Under the pieces are notes generated by a model. The model ran no database searches. It had not been told where the DNA came from and worked only from the letters and a program-made list of their open reading frames with translations. DNA of 19,688 bases from Vairimorpha apis BRL 01 (Eukaryota; Microsporidia; Nosematidae), in the NCBI GenBank assembly GCA_000447185.1, contig KE647096.1, positions 8,075-27,762 on the forward strand, written 5' to 3'. Below, piece by piece: positions 1-8,758 of this stretch; the first letter of the stretch is position 1; each line of letters opens with the position of its first letter. A program made the translations under genes and the position numbers.

Positions 1-1572
1 TTTGTTTTGATTTTAAAACTATCTTTTGTTTTTTATTGATGCAATTTTTAATTTTTGATATTTTTGTGTTTATGAATTTAATTTTTTCACCCGAATTTTC
101 TAAATTTTTAATAATTTCATTATTTGTATTATTTATTAAGTCATTATCCATTTTATATAAATTGATTTTATTTGAAAAACTAAAATCATTTTGCTTAAAT
201 TTTGTTTTTTCAATGTCATTATTATTTTTTATAATTTGATTAGAATGTGCAATTTTGTTTTTATATTTTTCCTTGTGTTCTTTAATATAAATATTATCTA
301 AATAATTTTTATTCAAATTATTTTGACTTTCATCATTGAAAAAAATTGTTTCAAAATTTATTTTGTTTTTAGTAGTGCTTAGAAAATTTATACATTCAAT
401 ATTAACATATATAAAAGATTTTATCTTATAATCTTGTATTCTGTTTACTTTAAAAAAAGGAAACACAGTAAATTTGATTTTGTATTCAGTTCTTGTTTTA
501 AAATGCATTACTAAGGTTTTATAAAATGTACCTGGTTTTTGATACCATATTTGTATTTTTTTTCCTGATTCTACTTTTTGATTATAGTTATCTATTTCAA
601 TGTAATAATTTTTATGTATAATACCTTTAAATTCAATGTAAAAAATTTGGTATTGGTAAATAATGTAACTTAAATTAACACATTCAGAAGATGTATTTAA
701 GTTTTTAATAATATTATTATCTTCATTTAATAAAATTTTAGACCACATACTTACATTAGTGTTTTTATAAGATTTATTTTCAAATAAAATATTGTTATTA
801 AATTTTTTAAAATACATTTCTTTTAAACTTTTATATTTTGTATTATTTTTAATAAAAATAATATGCGTGCTCCAAGACGTTTATATTTTTCGTTATTAAT
901 AAACCTTAACCCAATTAATTCCATCCAATTTTCATCTTCTTTATTTAATATTTGATACATATAAAAATCATTTTCATTACTATGATAAAGAACGTATAAA
1001 AGTCTTTGAAAATAATAAGACTGTTTAAAAGATTTATCAAATATTGGTAAAGATGTTTTAAGAATTAAACAACAGTAAATTGACATTTCTAAACAATAGT
1101 TTGAGAAATCATTTGAATCTTTTACATATTTCATGTATATTTTATATGCGTTTTTATATTTTTTATTAATAAAATATTTGTCAGCTTGTTTTTTATCAAG
1201 TAAATAATTGTTTTTAAAAAATAATATCTTATTATATGAATTATTGAAAAAATCAATATATGAAGTTTCTAAATTGATAATAGCATTGTATAGATCTTGT
1301 AAATTATCATATAAAAAATTATTATAAATATATGTTCCTTCACTGTTTATAATTATTGATATGTCCAAAAATAAATATTTTTCGTAACTATACTTAGTAC
1401 TAGTCAAAATATTTATTTCAGTAGATGGAGTAAATAATTTACCAATAGATGCTTTGACATTAAATAATTTTGAGTTTTGTAAAGTATGTACAATTTCAGA
1501 ATAATCTGCATCAGTAGACTCAAATTTTATCAATATATGTGGTTTGAATAATAAGTTAATTATAGATTCCAT
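1..1572 (-). CDS. TRS85: TRAPPC8/Trs85-like TRAPP tethering subunit, 3'-partial, one frame break
   Basis: An ATG at 1572 opens a 249-codon frame that stops at 823-825. A second frame, open from about 880 down to base 1, takes over without a stop for about 275 codons, so the gene leaves the window. One missing base, most simply in the T5 run at 846-850, would join the two frames. I recognise the family by collinear weak similarity to TRAPPC8/Trs85, the TRAPPIII-specific subunit used in ER-Golgi traffic and autophagy. The N-terminus has a short block like 'F.P.I'. Residues about 120-165 resemble the helical-repeat start (ADKYFINKKYKNAYKIYMKY). Residues about 215-240 resemble the 'A.RKYAFHM.LA' block. 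The second frame carries an Ig-like beta segment with a 'G..I.IWYQKPGTFY' core and a 'FIYVNIE' strand. The N-terminal region is much shorter than in animal or yeast homologues. Similarity is from memory and weak, so the name is provisional. The reality of the gene is better supported than its name. Confidence 0.55.
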
Positions 1573-2034
1573 TATTAAAATAATAGGGTGTTTATTATAT
1601 TATAGATTTGCAATAATTTTCAAATTATATTAATAAAAAAATATCAATCTTAAACATAATTAAAATTTTTTAAAATATAAAATAACAAAAAGTTAAATAT
1701 AAAAATGTAAATTTATTTTTTTAGATATAAAATTTGAAAACAAAACTTATTGATTTTTTATTTTTGATACAAATCAACTTTTTAACGATAAACTTTTTTA
1801 AACATAACTTCGAATTAAATTTTTTTGTTTTATTAAAGCAAAGATATTAAATTCATTTTTTTATATTTCACTAAAAAATTATTAAATTAAAAAAATTTTT
1901 TTTTTAATTTTAAAAAACAACTAAAAGTAGAAATTTATTTTTTGTATAACAATAAAATTATATAATTAACAAAATAAATAAATTACATTTTATAAAATAA
2001 AAACGAAAAAATTAAAATTAGAATAAAACATTTA
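1573..2034. other. Intergenic, A/T-rich
   Basis: This stretch lies between the 3' end of RPT1 and the start of the TRS85-like gene. Apart from the CCC motif at 1586-1588 I see only A/T-rich homopolymer runs, no open frame and no RNA gene. Confidence 0.7.
1586..1588 (-). promoter_or_regulatory. CCC start-site motif of the TRS85-like gene
   Basis: The minus strand reads ACACCCTATT upstream of the ATG, with CCC at -14 to -16. This matches the C-rich block seen before other genes here, at the long end of the spacing range. Confidence 0.55.
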
Positions 2035-3266
2035 TTAATTATAAGTCAAATATCTTGGTGTACTACTAAATTTCGCATATCCTTTAATTACTTTATCAAC
2101 ACTATTAAGAAAATCCTTTTCTGTTGCAATTTTTCTTCTTTCTCTTATTGCAAACATTCCTGCTTCGGTGCAAACGCTTCTTAACTCAGCTCCGGTAGCA
2201 TCATTGCATAACCTAGCTATTAATTCAAATCTGATATTTTTGTCAACACTCATTGTTTTAGCATGTATTTTCAATATTGCAGTACGACCTTCTAAATCAG
2301 GTAGTCCAAATTCAACTTTTCTATCTAGTCTACCTGGTCTTAAAAGTGCAGGATCTAATGTGTCTGGTCTATTGGTAGCCATAAGCACTTTTATATTTCC
2401 TCTACTATCAAATCCATCCAACTGATTAATTAACTCTAACATTGTTCTTTGAACTTCATTATCTACGCTGTCTTCAAATCTAGTACCACCAAAAGCATCA
2501 ACCTCATCAAAAAATATTATACATGCTTTTCTAGTTTTAGCCATATCAAATATTTCTCGTACCATTCTAGCTCCTTCTCCCACGTATTTTTGAACCAATT
2601 CAGAACCGATAACACGAATAAAACAAGCATCAGTTCTGTTAGCAACAGCTCTAGCCAACAAAGTTTTTCCTGTACCAGGTGGTCCATATAATAATACTCC
2701 TTTAGGTGGATCAATTCCTAGTTTTATAAAACTTTCAGGTTCTAAAAGAGGTTTTTCTACAACTTCTCGAATTTTTTCTATTTCTTCTTTACATCCTCCT
2801 ATATCATTATATGTAACATCAGGTCGTTCTTCGACTTGCATAAGTGTAACACTAGCATCTATTTTTCTTGGTAATGGTTGCAAAACTTGATATTTTACTC
2901 TATCCACTCCTACTCTATTTCCATCCTTAATTTTTGATGCATCTATTTTTTTACCTTTTCCCACCACATAATTAGCCATTTGTTTAATGCTTATAATGTA
3001 TCTAGGTTCTTGATATCCTTCTATAACTTTACAAACCCGTGCTACTTGCAATGTCTGTTCCTCTTGTAAACGATTTCTATCCTCAGATAAATTCCATAGA
3101 TTAGGTGGTGCAAGACCTGTTTCTACTTCTCTAGTACCTAATTTTAGAGAAACTTGATCAAATTTTTCTTTAATTTTTTTTCTAGTTCTGAAATTGAATC
3201 ATGATAATAATTTTTACCATAACTTAAAATTAGTCCAATTTCATTTTCTTGAATAGGTAATGACAT
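2035..3266 (-). CDS. RPT1: 26S proteasome regulatory subunit Rpt1 (PSMC2), AAA+ ATPase, one frame break
   Basis: Rpt1 is one of six ATPases in the ring of the 19S particle that unfolds substrates and feeds them into the 20S core. The protein is nearly collinear with Rpt1/PSMC2 over its whole length. It has the N-terminal GLAPPNLW block, an OB-like region with [19 protein letters not shown], Walker A GPPGTGKT (about residues 195-202), Walker [10 protein letters not shown], the sensor [22 protein letters not shown], and a C-terminal YLTYN tail like human Rpt1. The total is about 410 residues, close to the family norm. The true ATG is at 3266, just after a CACCC block. The frame is lost in the T8 run at 3174-3181 (A8 on the coding strand), where one missing base separates residues 1 to about 31 from the rest. 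The long frame from 3051 begins with an in-frame TTG (Leu) and is not the natural start. The loop after Walker B ([14 protein letters not shown]) is slightly shortened. Confidence 0.97.
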
Positions 3267-3270
3267 TTAA

Positions 3271-3273
3271 GGG
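3271..3273 (-). promoter_or_regulatory. CCC start-site motif of RPT1
   Basis: The minus strand reads TTCACCCTTAAATG, with CCC at -5 to -7 from the ATG. Its presence here, and not before the internal TTG at 3051, supports the upstream ATG as the real start. Confidence 0.7.
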
Positions 3274-3398
3274 TGAATAAACATGTAAAAAATATTATTT
3301 CTTTATTTGTTTTTAATTTAAATCTTTTTACGTTGAAATCAAAAAAAAATAAAACAAAAAAATATTTTTTTAATATCAATATTTATTAAATAGTAAAT

Positions 3399-4121
3399 TT
3401 AAATTTTCATCTCGTACAAAATATTTTCTTTTATATAAAAAATTCTATTATTACTTTTTCTTATAAAATCTATATTTGAAATTTTGAAATAATTTTTGTT
3501 CTTGATATCGTAAATATATTTTTGAGTACATATAAAACCATTTTTATAAAATTTTAATTTACTAAAATTTATTCTATGTCCTGATATTATTAAATGAGTA
3601 TCAAAAATTTTAACTATTCCATCAATATATTCAATACTTCTTAAATCTTTAACAAATATTTCTTCTTCATCTTTGTAAAATAAACTATTAACCAAATCTA
3701 TTAAGACTAAATTATCTTTCATGTCTAATGCAAACATTTGGATGCTATCTTGAATTATTTTATACTTTAAATCAGTAAAAAATGTTTTATACAAATAATT
3801 ACTTTTTGACAAAACATATATGTAAGTATCTGTGTACTTTACATCAATAACTAAATCACATAAACCTTCGTATATAGATACTAATTCAAAGTCTTCTATA
3901 TTATAAACTAAAATTCTAGTATTTTTCATTATTATATATAAAAAAATATTTTTTAATATTAAATTATGAATTTCATCATACAAATTTATTTTGTGGTGAT
4001 TTATATGCAAATATATTGTGGAAGCATATATAAAATATTTGTGCGTTATTATAAAATCTTGAATGGGATGTTTAAGTTTAAACAAAGGAATCGATGTAAA
4101 TGTTGTTTTAGTAAATATCAT
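3399..4121 (-). CDS. Uncharacterised protein, 240 aa, beta-rich
   Basis: I do not recognise this protein. It has no signal peptide and no clear membrane helix. It is a run of short hydrophobic strands separated by polar turns (ILVYNIEDFELVSIYEG, TYIYVLSKSNYLYKT, NLVLIDLVNSLFYKDEE, THLIISGH). The repeat spacing suggests a beta-propeller or WD40-like fold without the WD signature; that is inference from pattern only. The frame is uninterrupted and ends 132 bp before the RPT1 start on the same strand. The ATG at 4121 follows TATCC directly, the short form of the start-site motif. A long open frame in such A/T-rich DNA, correctly placed after the motif, makes it a real gene. It may be a very divergent homologue of a conserved propeller protein. 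Confidence 0.75.
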   Translation of the reverse strand: MIFTKTTFTSIPLFKLKHPIQDFIITHKYFIYASTIYLHINHHKINLYDEIHNLILKNIFLYIIMKNTRILVYNIEDFELVSIYEGLCDLVIDVKYTDTYIYVLSKSNYLYKTFFTDLKYKIIQDSIQMFALDMKDNLVLIDLVNSLFYKDEEEIFVKDLRSIEYIDGIVKIFDTHLIISGHRINFSKLKFYKNGFICTQKYIYDIKNKNYFKISNIDFIRKSNNRIFYIKENILYEMKI

Positions 4122-4126
4122 GGATA
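4122..4126 (-). promoter_or_regulatory. TATCC start-site motif
   Basis: The minus strand reads TATCCATG, so the C pair abuts the ATG at 4121. KRR1 has the same TATCC block slightly further upstream. Confidence 0.5.
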
Positions 4127-4392
4127 AATAAACTAAACAAAATAAAATTTATAGAAAATGTTTAATCTTAAATATATAAAAATAATTTGATATAACAAAA
4201 TTTAAATATGTTTTTACATTATATTTAATTTAAAAATAATTTTTTATTTGATTGATTTAAATAAGAAAAAAGTTTTTATTTTCTATTAGAAACATACAAT
4301 TAAACTCAACAATAATGAAGAATTGCGAAAAAAAACAATATAAACCATATCATACATTAAAGTGTTTAGTTGGTTGCATCTTAGTACGATAA

Positions 4393-4464
4393 GCCACTGT
4401 AGCTCAGTGGTAGAGCGTTAGTCTTGTAAACTAAAGGTCCTGAGTTCGATTCTCAGTCGTGGCA
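4393..4464 (+). tRNA. tRNA-Thr (anticodon UGU)
   Basis: A 72-base cloverleaf without intron. The D stem is GCTC/GAGC, the anticodon stem TTAGT/ACTAA encloses loop CTTGTAA (anticodon TGT, reading ACA), the variable loop is AGGTC, and the T stem CTGAG/CTCAG encloses TTCGATT. The discriminator base is A. Internal Pol III boxes are visible (A box TAGCTCAGTGG, B box around GAGTTCGATTCT). The acceptor stem pairs at positions 1-5 but has a T.C mismatch at 6:67 and a G.T wobble at 7:66. CCA is not encoded, as usual in eukaryotes. Confidence 0.95.
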
Positions 4465-4469
4465 TTTTT
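4465..4469 (+). terminator. RNA polymerase III T5 terminator of tRNA-Thr
   Basis: Five T residues follow the discriminator base immediately, the normal Pol III stop signal. Confidence 0.75.
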
Positions 4470-4945
4470 AATATATTTTTATTATTTAAAAATATGAAAC
4501 GATCATGTTAAATTACTTTTGAGTAATAAAAAATGTATTAAAAAGTTTTTACATCAGTATAAAAAATAATATTTGTATTTATAATATTTTGTATTTTATA
4601 AGTCTTATAAAATAAAATTTTTTATAATAAAATAATTTTATTTATTTAATAAAAAATGATTAAAATGAATTTAATTAATTACATAATGTTAAATTAAAAT
4701 TATCTTTCATAATTCACTAAACTTATACTTTTTTATTATATTTAAATTTTTCTGATTAATTAAAATTGTTAATAACTCTTTAAATTTTGAAACGATAAAA
4801 TATTTTTTTGAATATAAATGTTCAGTAAAGTTATGTTTCACTTTTTTAAAGATTAAATATAGACAAAAAAATTTTACTTTGATTTCATTTCATTACTAAT
4901 AAACCCCGTGTTTTTTTTCTATAATGTGTTCATCAAAAAAACCTT

Positions 4946-5014
4946 AAAAAAAAGACTTTCAATAGTCATTTTAAATAATCTGAATTGCACATATATTTAT
5001 GTGCACTTGTAAGT
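4946..5014 (-). other. Candidate small RNA: two hairpins followed by T8
   Basis: Read on the minus strand, ACTTAC (5014-5009) is followed by an 8-bp perfect stem TGCACATA/TATGTGCA with a 4-base loop (5005-4986). A 4-bp stem GACT/AGTC with a 6-base loop (4967-4954) comes next, then eight T residues (4953-4946), which could terminate Pol III. No known RNA family is recognised. The 5' ACTTAC is complementary to a GTAAGT splice donor as in U1, but the rest does not identify it as U1. Chance structure in A/T-rich DNA is possible. Confidence 0.2.
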
Positions 5015-5317
5015 GATTAAAATATATAATTATAAATATAATACAGCTGTCATTAAATAAAGTTTAATAAATATTAGCAAAATTGTATTTTAATAGTTAA
5101 ATAAATTTTAGTATTGAAAAAAATTATTAAATATTATAAAACGATTTTATATCTATTATATTTTTTATTATGAAAAAAAATGAATTTAATGTACATAAAA
5201 TATTAATGTTTTACTAAAGTTTCTAAATAATTCTAGATGATAAAAATTTAAAAACAGATACTTTCAGATTATTTAAAAAAAAATTTACTTATCTGAATAT
5301 ATCTTTATTTATTTTAT

Positions 5318-5320
5318 CCC
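5318..5320 (+). promoter_or_regulatory. CCC start-site motif of the PTRHD1-like gene
   Basis: The strand reads TATCCCTGTAAAAAATG, with CCC at -9 to -11 from the ATG at 5329. Confidence 0.65.
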
Positions 5321-5328
5321 TGTAAAAA

Positions 5329-5664
5329 ATGCACATACAATATATTTTTTTAAGGTCCGATCTTTCTAGATTTAGTAAAGGATCTTTAGCTGCTCAAGCT
5401 TGTCATGCTTCTTTAAAGGTTTGTCATACATTTCGTTACACAACAGATGTACAAGAATATTTAAACTGTGAAAATATGACAACAGTAATATTAAAAATAG
5501 TTTATAATGATATTGATTATCTTAAATCGATTTTAAAAAATTTTGACTATGTTGAATGGATAGAAAAACCAGAGAATGAAATTACAGCACTTGCATTGAG
5601 ACCATATAGAAAGGAAGATATTTCAGAACTTATAGTAAAATTTAAAAATTTTAAACTTTATTAA
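5329..5664 (+). CDS. PTRHD1-like peptidyl-tRNA hydrolase 2 family protein
   Basis: This is a 111-residue single-domain protein of the Pth2 fold, closest in pattern to animal PTRHD1. Visible motifs are QYIFLRSDL (residues 4-12), the KG.LAAQACHA helix start (17-27), WIEKPEN (77-83) and the C-terminal ALALRPYRKED (88-97). Pth2 enzymes release the peptide from prematurely dissociated peptidyl-tRNA. PTRHD1 members share the fold, but their enzymatic role is less certain, so hydrolase activity is inferred. In the first strand the usual Pth2 Lys/Gln pair before the 'R.DL' motif is not conserved, as in PTRHD1. The length is slightly below that of animal members, mostly from a shorter N-terminus. The frame is intact. 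The gene stands alone, flanked by A/T-rich spacers, with a CCC block at -9 to -11 that fixes the start. Confidence 0.9.
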   Translation: MHIQYIFLRSDLSRFSKGSLAAQACHASLKVCHTFRYTTDVQEYLNCENMTTVILKIVYNDIDYLKSILKNFDYVEWIEKPENEITALALRPYRKEDISELIVKFKNFKLY

Positions 5665-6302
5665 TAAAATTATAAAATTTTTGTTTTAATAATACATGGT
5701 ATTAAATTTATTTAAATTTATTGACTAGTGTTGAACATCATATAGTATCAAACTTATTTCATTATTTATAAATGATAAAATTATAATATAAATAATATTT
5801 TATTGTTTAACTGAAAAATTAAAAAAATTTTAGTAAAAATATTGATAAAAAAATTTAGTAAATTTAGCTAAATTTTTTAAGTTAACTTAAAATAAATGTA
5901 ATTACAAAATTATATAATTTTCTCTAAATAAATGTATAGAGTTAATTATTTAGTCATATTACATTTTAATTGATAGTAGTTTAAGAAAAAAATAAATTAA
6001 GTTATTTGAACAGTTATAATAAAAAAATTATATTAACATACAATATGTTTTTGAGGAATCAAAAAATTTTTTTAGAAATTATAAACTAAATATAATTACG
6101 TCATATTGTGCAATTATTGTTTCAAATTTTTAAATTACTTCAATATAAAAAAATTTATATTTAATGCTATCTTTAAAAAACATTAGTATTTTATAATAAC
6201 TTTATTTTATACGTAATATAAATTTAATTTATATTTTCTTTAATTTTAATCTTTTTAAATAAAAATTTTAAAAAATATTGTATTGATATTTACAATAAAA
6301 AT
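5665..6302. other. Intergenic, convergent 3' ends
   Basis: This stretch lies between the 3' ends of the PTRHD1-like gene and TFG2. It is almost pure A/T, with no open frame, RNA gene or C-rich motif that I can see. Confidence 0.7.
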
Positions 6303-6959
6303 TTATTTATATTCATCTTTAAGTGTGTAACTATTTTTATGTTCTTTCTTATCTACATCACATATTTCATTGACTATTTCTTGTATAAATGCAAGAGGTT
6401 GCCCTGTAAAATCAGCTAAATCTTTTACAGTCCAACTATTATATTTTTCAAATGCGTTAAATACTATATCAAGTACATCTTTTTTATCCAATCTTTCTCT
6501 TTTTTTATTAATTAACATTTGTTTTCTTTTTCTTGCTAAATATTCCATTTCTCTTAAATTACCTATTTTTTCTATTCTTAAACCCTCGTTCATACAATCA
6601 ATTACTTCAGTGTTATGTAAAATTTTATTTGATTGTTGCTTTTTAAATTGCATATAGTTTTTATTAATAATTGGTGTAATAACAAATTCGCTATCTATAA
6701 TACCATCCAAATCTGAAGTACTAGAAGTACTTGTCAAAACGCACATATTAGATAGAGGCTTATTAATTTTTTTAATATTATATTCTGTTGGTATTAAAGA
6801 TTTATTATTTGGATTCAAATTTAAAGTAATTGTTCCAGTATTTGAAATTGTAACCTCGCCAAAATCTTTATTTTGTTGTTGCTTTATATAATCGCTTAAA
6901 TATTTAGGAAGTTTACAAATACTAATTTTCTTCTTTCTGTTTTCCACGTTTATTTCCAT
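6303..6959 (-). CDS. TFG2: Transcription initiation factor TFIIF subunit beta (RAP30/Tfg2)
   Basis: TFIIF beta binds RNA polymerase II with the alpha subunit and helps place it at promoters. The 218-residue protein is collinear with RAP30. An N-terminal block CKLPKYLSDYIKQQ (residues 15-28) is followed by a strand-rich dimerisation segment (GEVTISNTGTITLNLN, 34-49) and MCVLTSTSSTSDLDGII near 72-88. The NYMQFKKQQ block (101-109) matches human NYMRLKRLQ. A linker leads to the C-terminal winged helix (about 156-218), with RLDKKDVLDIVFNAFEKY, TVKDLADFTGQP, IQEIVNEIC, HKNSYTLKDEYK. It is somewhat shorter than human RAP30 (about 249 residues). The frame is intact. The ATG at 6959 lies just after ACACCCTTTT. 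It is divergently arranged with the orphan gene at 7274, and the two starts are separated by 314 bp. Confidence 0.95.
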   Translation of the reverse strand: MEINVENRKKKISICKLPKYLSDYIKQQQNKDFGEVTISNTGTITLNLNPNNKSLIPTEYNIKKINKPLSNMCVLTSTSSTSDLDGIIDSEFVITPIINKNYMQFKKQQSNKILHNTEVIDCMNEGLRIEKIGNLREMEYLARKRKQMLINKKRERLDKKDVLDIVFNAFEKYNSWTVKDLADFTGQPLAFIQEIVNEICDVDKKEHKNSYTLKDEYK

Positions 6960-6964
6960 GAAAA

Positions 6965-6967
6965 GGG
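6965..6967 (-). promoter_or_regulatory. CCC start-site motif of TFG2
   Basis: The minus strand reads ACACCCTTTTCATG, with CCC at -6 to -8. The decamer ACACCCTTTT is identical to that before the divergent gene at 7274. Confidence 0.7.
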
Positions 6968-7263
6968 TGTTATAATAATATTAATCTTATTATAAATCAT
7001 AATAATAAAATTTTTAATTGGAAAATTAATACCATAAAAAACAAGTAATAATTTAATTTTCAAAATGAAATACTTTTATTTAAACTTAATAACTTAAAAA
7101 CAATTTTTTTTGTAGATGAAACAATCAATTAAAATTATTTTGTTTTTATAATTTATTCAGATTTAATATCTGTCTAAATTTTATCATCTCTAAAACATAT
7201 TAAATTAAATATTAAAACTTGTCTTTATTTTAAAATAAATTTTTTTTATTTAGTATTCTTACA

Positions 7264-7266
7264 CCC
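7264..7266 (+). promoter_or_regulatory. CCC start-site motif of the 7274 gene
   Basis: The strand reads ACACCCTTTTTAAATGG, with CCC at -8 to -10 from the ATG at 7274. This fixes the start and supports the reality of an otherwise unrecognised gene. Confidence 0.7.
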
Positions 7267-7273
7267 TTTTTAA

Positions 7274-8047
7274 ATGGATACTCAAAAGGTTAAAACACTT
7301 AGTAAAATAACATTTACAAATAAAGAATCATTCAGTTCTACTAAAATAAAATTATATAAAATTAAAAATTTTATTTTAACAACTTCTTCTCAAGAATTAA
7401 TTATTTGTGCATTTGACAAACTATTTGATGTTTTTTTAAATAAAAATAAATATATTAAAAAAGAATGTATACCAATTTTTAAAAAAATTAATAACCGTAT
7501 AGAAAATATAAATAATATAAATATTGTACGAATGTTTTATGTTAATGATTTTGAGATACATAAAATTGCATTAAAATTTATTTATATTTTTTATAGATTT
7601 TTTAAAAATGACGAAATTGCTTTATTTTATATAATGAAAAGTAAGAACAAATACAAACAGAGAATATTAAACAAATTCGATTATAAATTAAATTCTCTGT
7701 ATATAAAAAATGAGAAATTTAATAAAGAAAATACTGATAATAATAACAGCAGAAAAAATGATAGTATAAATGGAAAATTGTTAGAATATGTAGAAAGCTT
7801 GAAAAATAATAGAATTACAAAATTTTTTAAAACAAGAGGTATTAAAAAATTAGATGAAAGTGACATTTTTAAGTATAAAAGTATCATAAAAAAGTTTGCT
7901 TTTGATCATATTATAACTGATAATTATTGTTATGAAGTTAAAGAATGTGATATAGATCCAAATTTTGTTTGTAAAATTAATGGATTTAATAATGATGATA
8001 TGTATATAAAAATGAAAATATATTTAACAAAAAAGAACATAGATTAA
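7274..8047 (+). CDS. Uncharacterised protein, 257 aa, helical with low-complexity linker
   Basis: I do not recognise this protein. Residues about 25-135 look alpha-helical, with regularly spaced hydrophobic positions (ELIICAFDKLFDVFL, HKIALKFIYIFYRFF, EIALFYIMKSKNKY), which could be ARM/HEAT-like repeats. Residues about 150-165 are an Asn/Asp/Ser-rich linker (NTDNNNSRKNDS). The C-terminal part (about 170-257) is mixed and ends in a strand-like segment with two Cys (CYEVKECDIDPNFVCKINGF). There is no membrane span or signal peptide. The frame is intact and begins right after an ACACCC block. It shares its upstream region with TFG2 on the other strand. A chance frame of this length placed exactly at the motif is unlikely, but the function is unknown. 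Confidence 0.75.
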   Translation: MDTQKVKTLSKITFTNKESFSSTKIKLYKIKNFILTTSSQELIICAFDKLFDVFLNKNKYIKKECIPIFKKINNRIENINNINIVRMFYVNDFEIHKIALKFIYIFYRFFKNDEIALFYIMKSKNKYKQRILNKFDYKLNSLYIKNEKFNKENTDNNNSRKNDSINGKLLEYVESLKNNRITKFFKTRGIKKLDESDIFKYKSIIKKFAFDHIITDNYCYEVKECDIDPNFVCKINGFNNDDMYIKMKIYLTKKNID

Positions 8048-8740
8048 ATTAATTGTAAAAATTTTATAATCAAAAAAAAATAAGTAAAAAAAGAAGTGTT
8101 TTTTTGCTGTATCATTTATTATTGAAATTATTTTTTATTATATAACTAAACACTTTAATTTAAATTTAACTAAATCATTTTCTTAAAACTATTGTTTTCA
8201 AAATTCAAATTTTTTTTAATAATAATATATTTAAAACTTTTTATTATTTCATTTAAATCATTTGAACAAAAATTTATGTTTAAACATACTAAAAAAATTA
8301 ATTATATTGATATATTTTAGTATATTGTTGTCCAATATCTTCACAAAATTGATAATAAAAATGACATTTATTATATTTTCAAAATTTTATCTTTATCATT
8401 AATTTATTTTTTAAGTTTTGTAATGAGATCTAGAAATTATTTATATTTAATTTTAATAATTAAATTAAATTGGTTGCTAAAGAAATTGTATATATTTATC
8501 TAGATAATTTTTTATGTTTTTTTATAATTTAGAACTTTTCTTTTTTATTTTTGTTTAATTTTAAATTAAAAAAAGATAAAAATTTAAAATATACTTTTTA
8601 CAAATTCGTTATAATTTAGAGTTATTGATAAAAAAGTTTAATTTCTAAAAAACTTTTCTTTTAATATTTAAATAATTTATCAAAATTTTGTTTTTATACT
8701 AAAATTACATTTACTTGTTATAATATTTTAATAAAAGATC
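8048..8740. other. A/T-rich gene-free stretch
   Basis: This is sequence downstream of the 7274 gene. No frame, RNA gene, C-rich motif or repeat of note is visible. Confidence 0.65.
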
Positions 8741-8758
8741 AAACGAGCATGGAATAGA
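8741..8758 (+). repeat. Direct repeat, left copy, flanking retroelement relic 1
   Basis: The sequence AAACGAGCATGGAATAGA differs from the copy at 9107-9124 (AAACAAGCATGGAATAAA) at two of 18 positions. The pair encloses the G+C-richer relic between them. It may be a decayed target-site duplication or part of the element ends. Confidence 0.55.

Larger units (their letters stand above)
4465..5328. other. Intergenic region with one structured island
   Basis: This 864-base stretch lies between the tRNA and the PTRHD1-like gene and is mostly A/T. Exceptions are CCCC at 4904-4907, two small perfect hairpins at 4954-4967 and 4986-5005, and the CCC block at 5318-5320 belonging to the next gene. No open frame of useful length is present. 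Confidence 0.6.
6960..7273. other. Divergent promoter region
   Basis: This 314-base spacer separates two divergently transcribed genes. Near each end is ACACCCTTTT facing outwards. The middle is A/T-rich with no other recognisable element. Confidence 0.6.

Noticed and set aside
36..239. Plus-strand 67-codon frame
   Set aside because: It lies antisense to the second frame of the TRS85-like gene, which is open over the whole interval, and it has no start-site motif.
2168..2714. Short frames on both strands over RPT1
   Set aside because: They overlap conserved AAA+ coding sequence in other frames and are shadows.
4904..4944. CCCC block followed by an ATG at 4924
   Set aside because: The frame stops after seven codons. 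Allowing one lost base in the A7 run extends it only to about 18 codons, with no recognisable product.
5009..5046. GTAAGT...TACAG as a possible intron
   Set aside because: There is no coding sequence on either side and no branch-point motif of the microsporidian type, so no exon supports it.
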